Below, piece by piece: positions 8,887 to 20,050 of a DNA stretch of 64,000 nt (position 1 is the stretch's first letter; each line of letters begins with the position of its first letter). The notes beneath the pieces were generated by a model. The model saw only the letters and a program-made list of their open reading frames with translations, searched no databases and was not told where the DNA came from. Origin of the DNA: Nageia nagi (lineage: Eukaryota > Pinophyta); assembly GCA_050084985.1 (NCBI GenBank), contig JBITNC010000001.1, positions 71,362,001 to 71,426,000 on the forward strand. The letters are read 5' to 3'. A program made the position numbers and the translations under genes.

Positions 8887-9719
8887 TGTTAACACATAAA
8901 AATGATTTTATGTTTTTAAATCAATAAATTAATAAAATATGCTTGGCCTAACTATATGTCTTGAATGGATTAAAGTGATAATATCAATGTTTGGCTTGAA
9001 TATGAATATTGCATGGTTTATCTTGAGTATTGCATGAATTAGCTTGAATATTGATGTATTTATCTTAAATCTTGTGAATTAACCTTATTTATGTGGATGC
9101 ACACCGACCTATGGGCGGTATTATCTATTATCTATATAAATAAGGGATCTAATAGTAAGTCCACAACAACAAGGATACACATGATCCCGCGTATGGTCTT
9201 GTAAGTGGCTACCCCTTAAGGTATCTCTTGGTACCGCCTACAAGGCTATGGTTTGTGTGCTTCCTTACGCGAGCTCTCCTGACATCTGCATCAATTCTGA
9301 TATTATATTGTTATCTGAGATATTTATACTGAAGATCTGGACCTAATCGAGAGGTCAAAGCTATCAAACTAAGGCCACCGATGCTCCTTTGTGAACGGAA
9401 GAACACCGCTGGTGCTCTAATACTACTGAAACGGACCGCCTACGGTCCTCTTTTTGCATCCTTGCAGGTCACGACGTTGTGGAAAAGGCAGCTTATCATC
9501 ACTACATAGCCAATATCTGCATCTTTCATTGTCAGGTACGTTCCGTGAGGTTAGTACATAAATCACAGTCTTGGTTGGTACATTTACACTTCTGAATTGC
9601 TATATGTTTTTTACTATTATCTAGAATAAATTCTATCCGTAGCTAGAATACAGATAATATTGAGTTTGTAGATAGTTGCTTATTTACTTATTTGCACTCT
9701 CAATTTTTATTTGTAAACA
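8887..9719 (+). repeat. Gypsy 1 3' LTR (833 bp)
   Basis: It matches the 5' LTR over its whole length with about 13 differences, all transitions by my hand comparison. It also carries 32 extra bases near 9379-9410. The extra bases include two motif copies, GCCACCGATGCTCCTTT and GAACACCGCTGGTGCTCT. A third, GGACCGCCTACGGTCCTC at 9433, has a perfect 6-bp stem. Confidence 0.94.
9133..9142 (+). promoter_or_regulatory. TATA-like box in gypsy 1 3' LTR
   Basis: TATATAAATA is identical to the 5' LTR copy. If active it would drive outward transcription into the right flank. Confidence 0.5.
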
Positions 9720-9724
9720 CCAAC
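9720..9724. repeat. Target-site duplication, right copy (CCAAC)
   Basis: It directly follows the terminal CA of the 3' LTR and is identical to 2850-2854. Confidence 0.93.
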
Positions 9725-11239
9725 ATTTGGAGGCAACCTTCACTCTTTGTTGTCATTTCATTAGTCCTTAGAATATATCATGATGCATTAGATTATTTTG
9801 ATATTCATCTTGGATATTATTCCTTCTCCATTTGTATCCTTGTTTATTCTTGTCATCCATGAAGTTCCACTAGTATCACCCTTTAATCAGAGCTTGGTGA
9901 GATAGGAAGTACATATATGTGAGAGTTGGGGATAATTTCCAATAGACCATAGAAAATCATTCTTGGAATGGTTCACATCCTTCATGATTGGATAATTTTT
10001 CATTAGGATGTCACATGATACTTCAAGATTCATCTTCATGATTTCTCTTATAATAATGAAGGAGAGAGTTTAACTTTTGCATGATAGTTTTGCAATTAGG
10101 ATGATGTAGCATCAACATGATGCACCTTCTTTAAGATTGATTTGGGACCCCAGATCACCATTGATTTCAATGATGATTAGATTAAGTTGGTATTTATTGA
10201 GGATAAGCAATTTTGGGAGGGGTGAACTTTTAATATCCCCAATTTTGACATCTCACGTATTTTTGCATTATGATGATTTTATTGATTTAGTTGGAGTGGG
10301 ACATCCCTCTTATTAGTAATTTTTAGTAGGTAGGAGTGTTTTTTATACTTTTGGCATTATCACATGCCCTTTGATTTAATGATGTGTAAATTTCACTCCC
10401 ATAATCTCTTAATGATCTTTAAATGATGTAACAACTTCTTTGTTAGATAGATCTCATCAAGTATATACAAAATGAGTGGTCACAAAACCCCCTTTAGATT
10501 AAAATCAAGATCTAGGATGGATCGATCATGATGATGATATTTTTATCCTTAAGGAAATCGATCATATCATGATGTTATGTATTTTCATGTATAAAAAGAA
10601 AGAGGAGTGCACCATTTGAGGACATGCTAGAAGGACTTCGATATTTGATATTTTGAGTTAGGTTTATGCCCATCTCACCCTTATAAGGTCTAGGGATGTG
10701 CTTGAAGCCTTAGGAGTCATATAAGAGCTTCTTTGAGACTTCATATTTCAACATTTCAGATTTTGATAGCTTGGAGAGGTAATTACCCACATTTGGGGAC
10801 CCCTATTTCCTATTATTTGGCTTGGAAATCCTTCTTGAGGGGAGCACCAAGGCCTTCGCATCTAGTTTGGCATATTTTTTTACATTTTTGATCATCTTGG
10901 ATGTTTTAGAGTTCTTTGCCACTTTCAAATATTTTATTTGATAATATTTTCTTGGTTCGAGATCATTTTTGTATATTTGAGTAATATTTTTCCCTCCAAG
11001 AGGGGACTTCTAACTTTGGGCATTTTCTCTTACAAATGTGATGATTGATTTGAATTGTATGAATGTTAATATTTCCATCACCACTTTTAGAATAAATTTA
11101 TGAATATTATGTAATGAATTCATACCATTTTGAGGGTTTTGGTGATTGATTAATGAGTAAAATTATAGATTTGAATGTGCATGATAAAATTTGATTTTTT
11201 GTTGGCTAAAATTGCTAAAAATATGATTGGGGACATTAC
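9725..11239. other. No recognised feature
   Basis: AT-rich DNA that continues the left flank of gypsy 1. Stops are dense in all frames and no repeat structure stands out. Confidence 0.5.
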
Positions 11240-12450
11240 AAGTATGAAGTGTTATGGATGGTTGCATTGAAGAAAAGCTTGTCATATTAATTTTCATGGA
11301 AACCATTATTCCTTCTTTGAAGCCTCATGCAATAGATTATCAAGATCTCCCATTTTTAGATTTGACCTATAACTTGTTATGCAAGGATAAATGCTTAGTT
11401 GAAACCAATTCATTTCAAAGGAGACTAAAAAGATATATCTAAAGAAGTAAGATAAATAGGTAAATATGGTGGAACCTCTAAAAGAAGCACCCAAATAAGA
11501 ATAAAGGGTAAAATTTTAGAAATCAATTCCACCCTAACAAATGTATAAAGATTATTTGGCAAAAGGTTTGATCCAACCTAATACATAAAAAGAATTAGGA
11601 GAAAATGAGAAAAATCTTACATAGTATAATGAGCCAACTTAGTGCATTTGTCATAAAGTGAAGGGTCATAAAACTAATGGATGTTAAATGTTAAGAAGAG
11701 AACTCCTTAAGCTCCTAGAAAGTGATCAAATATCATATCCCAAAGTAGAAGAAAATAAAGAAAACCAAGGTAATAATATAGTTAATGTGATTATCAATAA
11801 AGAAATGTATGCTAATGTGAGAAGAGAAAGACCTAGAAGATAAATGAATTTAGTTACCTCACAAAGACAAGAGATTCTAAAGGTTCCAAGGACTCATAAT
11901 ATGATGGATCAATTATGCAACACTCACAAAAAGATAAGTTTATTTAAATCATTGCAAATATCAACTTCACAAAGGGAATCTTTCTTGATTCTTTCAAGAA
12001 TGCACATGTGGAAATTAATATTTCAATAAGTATATTTTTTGAAATACTTAATTCTTGAAGGCAATTTAATATGATAAAGTTTGATGATGATGAGATTCCA
12101 AGAAATAATTTAATGGAACAAAGATTAACATTATCTATCCATATAAATATATTTGATAAATAAGTTAAAAGAGTTTTTATTGATATTGTATTAGGTTTGA
12201 ATATTTGCTCCACTTCATTTTTACAATATTTAAAAGATAGATTACCTCATATTTCTATATGTACATTGAAAATTATGGGTTTTGATAATGTTAAAAAATA
12301 ATATATTGGAGTGGTTGAATGATGTGTTATATTATACAAGGGAGACTTCCATATAACTTATTTCTTAGTATGTCGATTTATTCCATAGGAGTTTTTCCCT
12401 CTAAACTTCATAGATATCTTAAATTTGAGCATGAAGGATAGATATGCAAA
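11240..12450 (+). pseudogene. Older Ty3/gypsy gag-protease relic
   Basis: A decayed + strand gag. The peptide MDGCIEEKLVILIFMET...DYQDLPFLDLTYNLL matches the arrangement EAVILPLQSYVIDYTHLTFSDMTYKLL in gypsy 1 gag. Further on, CHKVKGHKTNGC preserves most of the zinc knuckle. The pre-protease block (DQLCNTHKKISLFKSLQIS) resembles gypsy 1 IEQLKSTPAKVSIFELLQIS. The protease then appears as VKRVFIDIVLGLNIC, with the D-G-G active site mutated to D-I-V. Numerous stops and shifts break it. No LTRs are recognised around it, so it is a much older copy than gypsy 1 and from a different subfamily. Confidence 0.75.
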
Positions 12451-12790
12451 ATCTAAATTGATGAAGAACCATTTGGTCTATGTAATTTGGTTGAATGATT
12501 AATTATTTCCCAAAGTGACTTGAAATCAAATTTTGAAAATCAACAAAATTAGGATCTAGTGATAGAAGTAGATTTGAGTGTGTATAAGTTCAATAATATG
12601 GATATCTTATAGTAATTTAGAAATTTTAGTAGATATTAGTCTTCAGAAGATTTTTTGTGGTTTCACATAGTTGATAACACCATGTGCCAATGCATCATGT
12701 CTTGTGAAAAGTGCAAGTAGAGAAAAATAAAAAAAGTCATGTTTAATAAAAATAATAAGAAAATAAAGAAGCCTATCCTCCAGCCAAATT
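12451..12790. other. No recognised feature
   Basis: AT-rich DNA following the gypsy relic. A short Cys-containing stretch near 12,690-12,720 (CQCIMSCEKC) is not enough to name a domain. Confidence 0.4.
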
Positions 12791-12794
12791 TGCA

Positions 12795-13345
12795 CATATA
12801 TCATGGGTGTATATCAAAAACATGGATGTATATACTTTCCACACCATCACCTTTGCCTAGTCCTATCGCTTAGCTCAGATATATCATGGGCATATATCAA
12901 AATATTAATTATGGACATATATCAAAATTCATCATATGATCATTGTGTGATTCTACCATGATATATCCATAGGCATATATAAAAGCTATATCGTGGATGT
13001 ATAGTAGATATATCATGGTCGTATATCCAAAACTATGAATTTTCTTGAAATTTTAGATCGGAATATATGATGGGCATATATCAAATATATCATAGGCATA
13101 TATCGAATACATCATGGTTGTATAGTAAGAAATAAGAAAAATTTTGAAATTTTTGGATGTAATATATCATAAGCATATAACGACTTTATTTTGGGGGTAT
13201 AGCGATTATATAATGGGTGTATAGCGAGAAATATGAAAAAAATTAAAATTTCTTATGACATATATTATGGGCATATACTAGATATATGGTGAGCATATAA
13301 CATGAATTATAAAAAAATTAATTTATATTTTGAGATATATCATAG
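12795..13345. repeat. Cluster of ATATATCATGGGCATATATC-type motifs
   Basis: Roughly fifteen variants of a 20-bp motif, ATATATCATGGGCATATATC, are spread over 550 bases. Changes are mainly in the GGGC centre (GGGTGT, GGACAT, AGGCAT). Spacing varies from abutting to about 60 bases, so it is not a strict tandem array. The same motif recurs at about 43.17-43.33 kb. The cluster ends a few bases before the copia 1 LTR. Confidence 0.8.
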
Positions 13346-13440
13346 ACGTATAGCCATGTATATAATTTAATGTTAGAATTTGTAATGTAATATTTCTCCT
13401 TAATGTAAATTCACTTAATACTTAAAGTATCACTAGATAC

Positions 13441-13540
13441 CTTAAAGTATTAAATGAATAAAAATAGGAGAAGGATTAAAAATAGGTATGAGTTTAAAAA
13501 TAGGTAAAGGATTAAAAATAGAAAATTGATTAATTATAGA
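13441..13540 (+). promoter_or_regulatory. U3 repeats (ATTAAAAATAGG-type) in copia 1 LTR
   Basis: Four near-copies of (A/T)TTAAAAATAG(G) at about 13-25 base spacing lie just upstream of the TATA box. They recur in the 3' LTR at about 25,020-25,070. Short direct repeats in U3 often act as enhancers in plant copia elements; function here is inferred. Copia 2 lacks them. Confidence 0.5.
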
Positions 13541-13553
13541 GTGGGTTTCTTCT

Positions 13554-13560
13554 TATAAAA
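13554..13560 (+). promoter_or_regulatory. TATA-like box in copia 1 5' LTR
   Basis: TATAAAA downstream of the U3 repeats. The matching site in the 3' LTR reads TGTAAAA, so that copy is probably lost. Confidence 0.45.
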
Positions 13561-13826
13561 AGAGAACTCTTTCCTTCTCTAGTTACATAATTGTAATGCA
13601 AGCTTTGCTATATGTTTAGAGTGTGAGAGAGAGAAGAGATTTTGTAAGAGAGGTCTTCAAGAATAAGAATATCTTAGTTAGTGAACATACTCCCAAGGAG
13701 GGAGGAACCACTTTATATCTTGTATTATTTATATAATTGATTTTAGTTATTATGTTGATGTTGAAAGTGCTTTCTTGAAATCTTGAGAGATTAGAATTTA
13801 ATTCAAAAAAGGTTAATTTCTTCAAG

Positions 13827-13838
13827 TGGTATTAGAGC
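13827..13838 (+). promoter_or_regulatory. Primer-binding site of copia 1
   Basis: TGGTATTAGAGC differs by one base from TGGTATCAGAGC, the standard plant copia site for initiator tRNA-Met. It begins two bases after the LTR. Confidence 0.88.
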
Positions 13839-14571
13839 ACGGTTGGAGACTCCTCTTCAAAATATTTGAAAGTCATTACTCTTCTTTCTTCATCTACTTT
13901 ATTGAGGTAAAATGGCTTGAAGTTATAATTTCCCTCCTACCTTGTCCATTATCAAATTTTGCTTTATTACTAACCCTTTTGGTTCTTTGGTTATAAAGTT
14001 TTATTTAGCAAAATTTATTCAAAGTAATATTGGTTATACTAACATGTTAGTTTAATCTAAGTTATTGCTATACATTATTTTAGTTTGTTACATTGTAATT
14101 TTTTAAGTAAAATTACCTAATGTATAGCAATAATAGGCAAGTTTTGAGTAAATTTGTTTAAATTTAGCAATAATAAATTTTTATAGCTTAAAATTGCAAA
14201 TCTCTTCTTAGTGTAAAGTTGAGTAAAATATTTGTAATTTTTTTACTATATTGTTATTATTTTGCTAGTATGCTTGTCAAAGAATATATATTTTTTATAA
14301 AACTATATTTTTTACAGTAAAAAAAACTAAAACTATATATATATATATATTAAATTATATTTTTTTTAACTTGTAATATAAATAAAAAAATGGCACATGT
14401 AGCTCTTTGGCTGGCCGCCCCTCAAAAGGGTGCGCATAACCCTAGGTTGGTCACCCCCTCTTTGGGCTACGTACCCCCTCCTCTTTTTTGTGTTTTGTAA
14501 AAAATGTTTAAATTATATATATAATAATAATAATAAAGTTTTTCCTAATTCAATTTTTTTTAAATATTTTC

Positions 14572-14625
<54 letters not shown>

Positions 14626-16190
14626 TGTGTGTGTGTGTGTGTTTAAATAATAGTACCTATTTTAGTTAAAAATGGAGAATCTATTTTTAAGGGGAGGCAT
14701 TATTTTTAAAACAAATTTTTTCAAGAGGAGATTTATTTTTATTAGAAAGGTGTAGACTTTTTATTTTTAGGCTAATTTTTTACTATGAGTAATTTTTTTT
14801 AGCCTACTATTTCCTTATTTAATATTTTTTACTTTAAGTGCAAGTTATTTTTTAAGGAATTTATTTAGAATACATTTATGACTCAATGTGGGAAATTAAT
14901 TAATTATGCATGCATAGATTAATGTTAAATGCATAGATTAATGTTAAGTATGCATAGCTTAATGTATGCATGAATTAATATCTTAATGCATGTTTTATGC
15001 ACACATGTGGTTGGATATTTTTTTTTCTTGCATTATTTTTTTTCCTAATGCATACTAGTAAATGGATAAAAATGTTAATGCATGGTTTATTATTTTGACC
15101 TTATATATGTGGTTGGATAAAATTTTTAAATGCATGCTTTAATTTTTTGTCCTAGTGCATGTCTTTGCTAGGTGGATAAACATTTTTAAATGCATGATTT
15201 AATATTTTGTCTTAATGCATGTGAATGGATAAAGTTTCTTTAAATATTTTTTGCTTAGTTTTTTGATAAATTGTAAATAAGAATTTTTTTAAAGTCCATT
15301 TTTAAGTAACAAGGGAGATAATTCTTCATTTTTGATAGTGAACCTTTGTAAAGAGTTCCATTAGAGGTTATAACAAATTCCATTGAACTCTTAGGCTCAT
15401 TTATTGTTACTTAAAATTAATAAACTTTTGTAAAGAGATCCATTAAGGGTTGTAACAAAATCCATTAGACTCTTTGGTTCACACTTATGGATGATGTGAG
15501 ATGTAGTTTCATTTTTTAAAAGCACTTTATTTATTTTACACTTCTACTTTATATGCAAAGTATGCAAATATTGAAAATTGCTTCCCCTTAAAATGAACAC
15601 ATTCGCATATTTTTTCACAACATGATTTATTTAGGGAGCCATTAGGTGATGATAAAGAGGAATAAAGCCTTTTAATCTAAAGATCCAAGTGGTGAAAAGT
15701 TTGTACTTCTCAATTGCCCTTAAATCCTCTATTGGTATGGACTTAACTCTATATAGGTGGACAGACATGTGTGTAGTGATACCACATGTTGGTCTATTCA
15801 TTTAGAGATTATCTTGATAACCTAAGAGGAAAACTAAAAACTTAATCAAGATAATTAATTTGGTCGATCTAACATATGTCACAACCTTGAAAAATAGCTT
15901 GTACTTCTCCTTGTGAGAGTATATCACTATCCAAGGGGAACTGGTTGAGGATTGGTAGGACCTAGGCTTCTTGCGCATCTGGATGAAGGCTTAATTTTTA
16001 AGAAGAAAAAAAGCCTCAAACTTTTCCTCTCTTTGGTTATACTTAATGACAAAGATATTGGATGTATGATTACTATTCTTATTAACAATTAAGTATTTGA
16101 TTTGTTAATTAGTTTAAACATGTATTTGTATAGTTAATATTTTTAAATTCAACATGTATGCTTACATTATTTATCTCCTTCATATTATTT
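13839..16190 (+). other. Long non-coding leader of copia 1
   Basis: About 2.35 kb between primer site and gag without a convincing reading frame. It holds a G+C-rich patch at about 14,405-14,480, a TA/TG microsatellite and a tandem pair of about 81-bp units at about 15,340-15,480 (each with GTAAAGAG, CCATTA and CTCTT words). Copia 2 has an equivalent leader, so this is a family trait and not a later insertion. Long leaders are known in some plant LTR elements. Confidence 0.65.
14575..14642. repeat. (AT)n/(TG)n microsatellite
   Basis: About 24 AT dinucleotides followed by GAG and about nine TG dinucleotides. Copia 2 has only a short TA run in its leader, so this expanded after the two copies separated. 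Confidence 0.95.
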
Positions 16191-16194
16191 TGTA

Positions 16195-17195
16195 GTAATA
16201 GGAGACTGTTTTGCATCCAAGCATATCTTGGATGGTTCCAACTATAGAATTTGGGAACTAATGATGAAGGCAAAATTTTAAACATGAAAATTTTGGATGA
16301 TTGTTAATGAAAACTAAGTTGCTTTATCTAGAGAGAAAGAACTTGAAGCTTATAATACTAAGAATGATTTGGTAATATTTATGATCTTTCATGTAGTTTC
16401 ATATGAGATCCTCCTCATGATATCTTCTTATAATATTGCAAAGAAAGATTAGGATAAACTAAAGAGTATCTACCTTGGTACTAAATTTTCTAAGAGATTT
16501 ACCATTTTGCAGAAGTTACTTCAATCATATTAAGAAAAAAATAAAAGTGTGGCTATATATCTAAATAAGGTTATTAACCTTAGGAATCAGCTTGTGAGGT
16601 GTGGTTACAATTGGATCAATAATGAGTTTCTAACTTTCATCATCTTTTAAAGCCTCTCTGCTAAGTTTAGTTAGTTTATGACTATTATTGAAACTAGATT
16701 TGATGATGAAAAATAAGTTTTCTCTTTGAAAAATTTGTCAAGAATTATCTTGAAACATGAGGAAACACTTAATAATAAAGTGTTGATCACCACTCCTAAG
16801 GATCCATCTATGGCACTTGGTCCAATAAATCTTCACTTCAAAAATAAGAACCATTACCAAAAGAAAGGTTCTTATGCTCCTAAGAAGAATTTTAAGAAAG
16901 GTGCGAATAAGAATTATGGTAATGATAACTCAAAATAAACCAAAGCTAAATTAGATAGAAATTATAATTTTGGTAACCGCTATGGTCATATGGAAGTTGA
17001 TTGCTTCAAGAAAAAGAAAGGGCAAGGTGAAAAGGATCTAAAAGATCAAACAAATCTAATGATAAGAAGAACAAGAATTTTACTTATGTTGCTACCTTTT
17101 ACTCTAACTCTCACACTTTGGTAAATGATTTGATTGTTGATTGTAGATGCACTAATCACATGTGTTTTGAAAATGATAAGTTTTAAAACTTTCAT
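16195..17195 (+). pseudogene. gag: Copia 1 gag and protease start, decayed
   Basis: The peptide begins with SKHILDGSNYRIWELMMKAK, the N-terminal copia gag block, followed by the UBN2-type helical core with several stops. An open part at 16,726-16,938 has the basic linker GSYAPKKNFKKGANK. The zinc knuckle reads NYNFGNRYGHMEVDC: the first two Cys are lost and the His and last Cys remain. The protease motif is VDCRCTNHM where the family usually has D-S-G-C-T. Element X interrupts the frame shortly after. The copia 2 copy allows direct comparison. Confidence 0.8.
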
Positions 17196-17254
17196 TAGTA
17201 TAAAAAAATGTAGTTGTGATAGATGATAATTTAGTTCTTGATGTTCAACGTATT

Positions 17255-17259
17255 GAGAG
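17255..17259. repeat. Target-site duplication of element X, left (GAGAG)
   Basis: GAGAG precedes the TGTAATG start of element X, and GAAAG follows its end. The uninterrupted copia 2 sequence has GTGAG at this point, followed by the same sequence that resumes after element X, which confirms the insertion point. Confidence 0.7.
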
Positions 17260-17629
17260 TGTAATGCTACTCCATCTTTTATCATCTAGCACCCCTAAAA
17301 TTTAGGACTATTTTTTTTAAGTCTATCGTTTATCGATTTATTAACTTTTCAAGGTTTACTATTTAGGGACATTATCCCACATGGTTTACATATTGATACC
17401 TCATCAACTTTATTAAGTCTTCACCCTTTCTTTGTAATTATTAGGTTACATTCACCAGGTACTCTTGACTTTGCTTGCATGCAAATACTCCTGATGATTG
17501 TACCTAGGTTTTATTTGAACTTCATTATCATATCCTTGAACTTGAGGGTGTACTTGTTATGACATAAAGGTTTAATATTACTAGTTTAAGTGCAAATCAA
17601 TTTTTGAGAAATCTTAAGATTTAGATCTT

Positions 17630-18260
17630 ATAACAATATCAAATAATCCAAATTATTTCCCATAGTATTCCCAAATTATCCCATTTAATCCCAAAGGGTT
17701 TCTAACATTTCCCTTATGATCTAAATTTGGGTCCATAAGACTAATATGGGATCCTTTTCTATAAAATTGGAATGATAGTGGATTTATTTAGGATTCTTAT
17801 TTATTATTGATCCTTAAGACCATTGTACAAGCAATTGAAAAATATTCATTTGATCCCTATAACTTTAATTAATCTATTTTTATAACTTACAAATAAATAA
17901 AAACCATAACCCATTTTATTTTCATATGTGAGTTCATGTACTTAGGTGGCATTTTCTAACCCTAGTTCCCCACTTCATTCATTAATATACTATGTAAACC
18001 ATAAACTCATCAAATCTCAAAGTTAACAATTCATTCACTGAGCAGGTAGATTCTAATTCTAAGTTAAATTAGGTTGTATTCTTTAAACTTTGATCATTAA
18101 TATCTTGATCTTATTATCTAAAAACTTCGTATTTATCCCAAAGGATCCCAAATGATCCTATTTATTTCCATTGGATTCCATTTGTACCCATTTTAATCCC
18201 AAGGGTTCTTAAAATTTCCCAAGTGATCACAAATTGTCATTTGAAACCTTAGTAGTTCAA
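17630..18260. repeat. TCCCA-rich imperfect repeats in element X
   Basis: Two blocks, about 17,630-17,720 and 18,135-18,230, consist of words such as AAATTATCCCATTTAATCCC with period about 10-18 bases, each ending in a CCCAA(A)GGGTT-like box and TTTCCC. The sequence following each block is also similar (TTTAGGATC / TTGGAATAG against GATCCTTTT / TTGGAATGA). Copy 2 has the matching block at about 62,860-62,960. Confidence 0.65.
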
Positions 18261-19235
18261 ATTTAGGATCATTTCTAAGTCGTTGGAATAGTTTTGGATT
18301 TTATTAGAATTAATAACCTAAATAATCTACTTTTTAGGAATCTTGGTAAAATCATCTACTTAAATCAATTTATACTACCCACAATTGATCATGAAATAAC
18401 AAGTATTAATTTCTACTCCTATTCATGTAATCATCACTATTTATAACATTAAACCATCATAATATTATTCTCAATAAAAAGGATAATTTATTAATCATTT
18501 ATATAATAAAACCAATTCGTTGAATTATAACTCATCTACTTTCCATTTACCATATTAATATGACATAAATACAAAATAACCTTTAATGAATTAATATAAT
18601 ATAATACAACCCATTTAATCATTAATAAGATCTTTTTAATAAATTCTACTATTTCATATTTAATGAATTTGTAATTCAAATTTATTTATGTAAATGATTT
18701 TGACTGTTATATCAATTATCAAACATCTCCATTGATCTTCATGTAACGAGTATCGAATATCCCCTTGGAACTTAGTGGGTGGATTAAGTACTAGGAGAGA
18801 GGATCAAAATAACCTTTTTAAAACTTAACCATTATGCAAATGAATTTAACTATAGACCTCAAGAGAAATTATCTTTTTTCTTTGGTCAATGTATATTAAT
18901 CTATTATTTATTTACCCTATAATTAATCTATATTAAATAATTAAATTATTCACAATAAGGTTTTGGATACTTTAATAATTAATTAATACAATTGGTACTA
19001 TTTGTATTATTTTACTAAATATTATACCAATATCATAATTTCAAAATCATAGTCTATTTAATACAATATTCTAGAGAGTTTTATGAATTACTTATTAAAA
19101 ATATTAAACATACTTATCATCTCATTAGATACTAATTAGTTTAATTGATAAACTTAGATAATAATAAAAAAAATATTTTTATTAATTCATATTTCTCCAC
19201 TTTCATATAAATTTAATAATATTTCTTTACTAAAT

Positions 19236-20050
19236 ATCATATTAGAATTTTAAAAAAATTAATGTCGAAATAAATATATTAAACTCTAGCTAAAGGCATA
19301 AGGAGAAATATTTGACTAGTCTCTTTAAAATATCGTAAAATACATAATACAATTTGTATGTGAAATTTTTTACCCTTACATCTAAATAAAAGGAGAATAA
19401 TAAAAGAAAATCCATTTCTTTACTTTTTAAAGAAAAAGACATGGTACTAACATTTAAATAAAATAACCACTATGTCTCTTCAAATGGTACAACATTTTTA
19501 ACAACAATTAATTCTATAAAAATTTATCAAACATTATAATAAACATCATATTAGAAATTTAATAAAATTCATGTCAAAATAAATTCATTAAATTCTAACT
19601 AAAGGCAGAAGAAAAAATATTTGACTAGTCTCCTTAAAATATTATAAAATACATAATACAATTTGTATGTGAAATTTTTCACTCTTACATCTAAATAAAG
19701 GGAGAATAATAAAAGAAAATCCCACACTTTTACTTTTTAAAGAAAAAGATATGGTACTAACCTTTAAATAAAATAACCACCATGTCTTTTCAAATAGTAT
19801 AACATTTCTAACAACAATTAATTCTATAAAATTTTATCAAACATTATGATAAACATTATATTAAAAATTTAATAAAATTCATGTCAAAATAAATTTATTA
19901 AATTTTTGCTAAATTTATAAAAAGAAATATTTGACTAGTCTCCTTAAAATATCAAAAAATACATAATACAATTTGTACATGAAATTTTCCACCCTTACAT
20001 CTAAATAAAAGAAAAATAATAAAAGAAAATTCTATTTTTTTACTTTCATA
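19236..20050. repeat. 310-bp tandem repeat, ~2.6 copies, in element X
   Basis: Unit starts lie at 19,236, 19,545 and 19,855, giving periods of 309 and 310 bases. Each unit has ATATTTGACTAGTCTC, TACATAATACAATTTGTA and CTTACATCTAAATAAA. The third unit is cut near 20,050. Units are clearly alike but have drifted. There is no coding frame. Confidence 0.92.

Larger units (their letters stand above)
2855..9719 (+). mobile_element. Ty3/gypsy LTR retrotransposon 1 (Tat-like), defective but complete-ended
   Basis: A 6.86-kb element in + orientation with long LTRs starting TGTTAACACA and ending AAACA, a PBS-position TGG motif two bases after the 5' LTR, a purine tract before the 3' LTR and a perfect CCAAC target duplication. 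Internal order is gag, aspartic protease, the start of reverse transcriptase, then about 2.1 kb of non-coding tail with tandem arrays and an antisense domain remnant. The CX2HX4HX4C gag knuckle, the D-G-G protease motif and the 'FAWSYKDMPGLD' pre-RT block point to the plant Tat-like branch. Most of RT and all of RNase H and integrase are missing, so it needed enzymes from a relative. The LTRs differ by about 13 transitions and one 32-bp indel by hand alignment, so it is younger than its surroundings. Confidence 0.93.
13371..13824 (+). repeat. Copia 1 5' LTR (~454 bp)
   Basis: It starts TGTTAGAATTTGTAATG and ends TTCTTCA, two bases before the primer site. The U3 part has repeats of TTAAAAATAGG. 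A TATAAAA box lies at 13,554 and a run like GTGAGAGAGAGAAG follows in the presumed transcribed part. Confidence 0.92.

Noticed and set aside
14430-14624. 64-codon + strand frame
   Set aside because: It runs through the GC-rich patch into the AT microsatellite and ends in (Ile-Tyr)n; it is not a gene.
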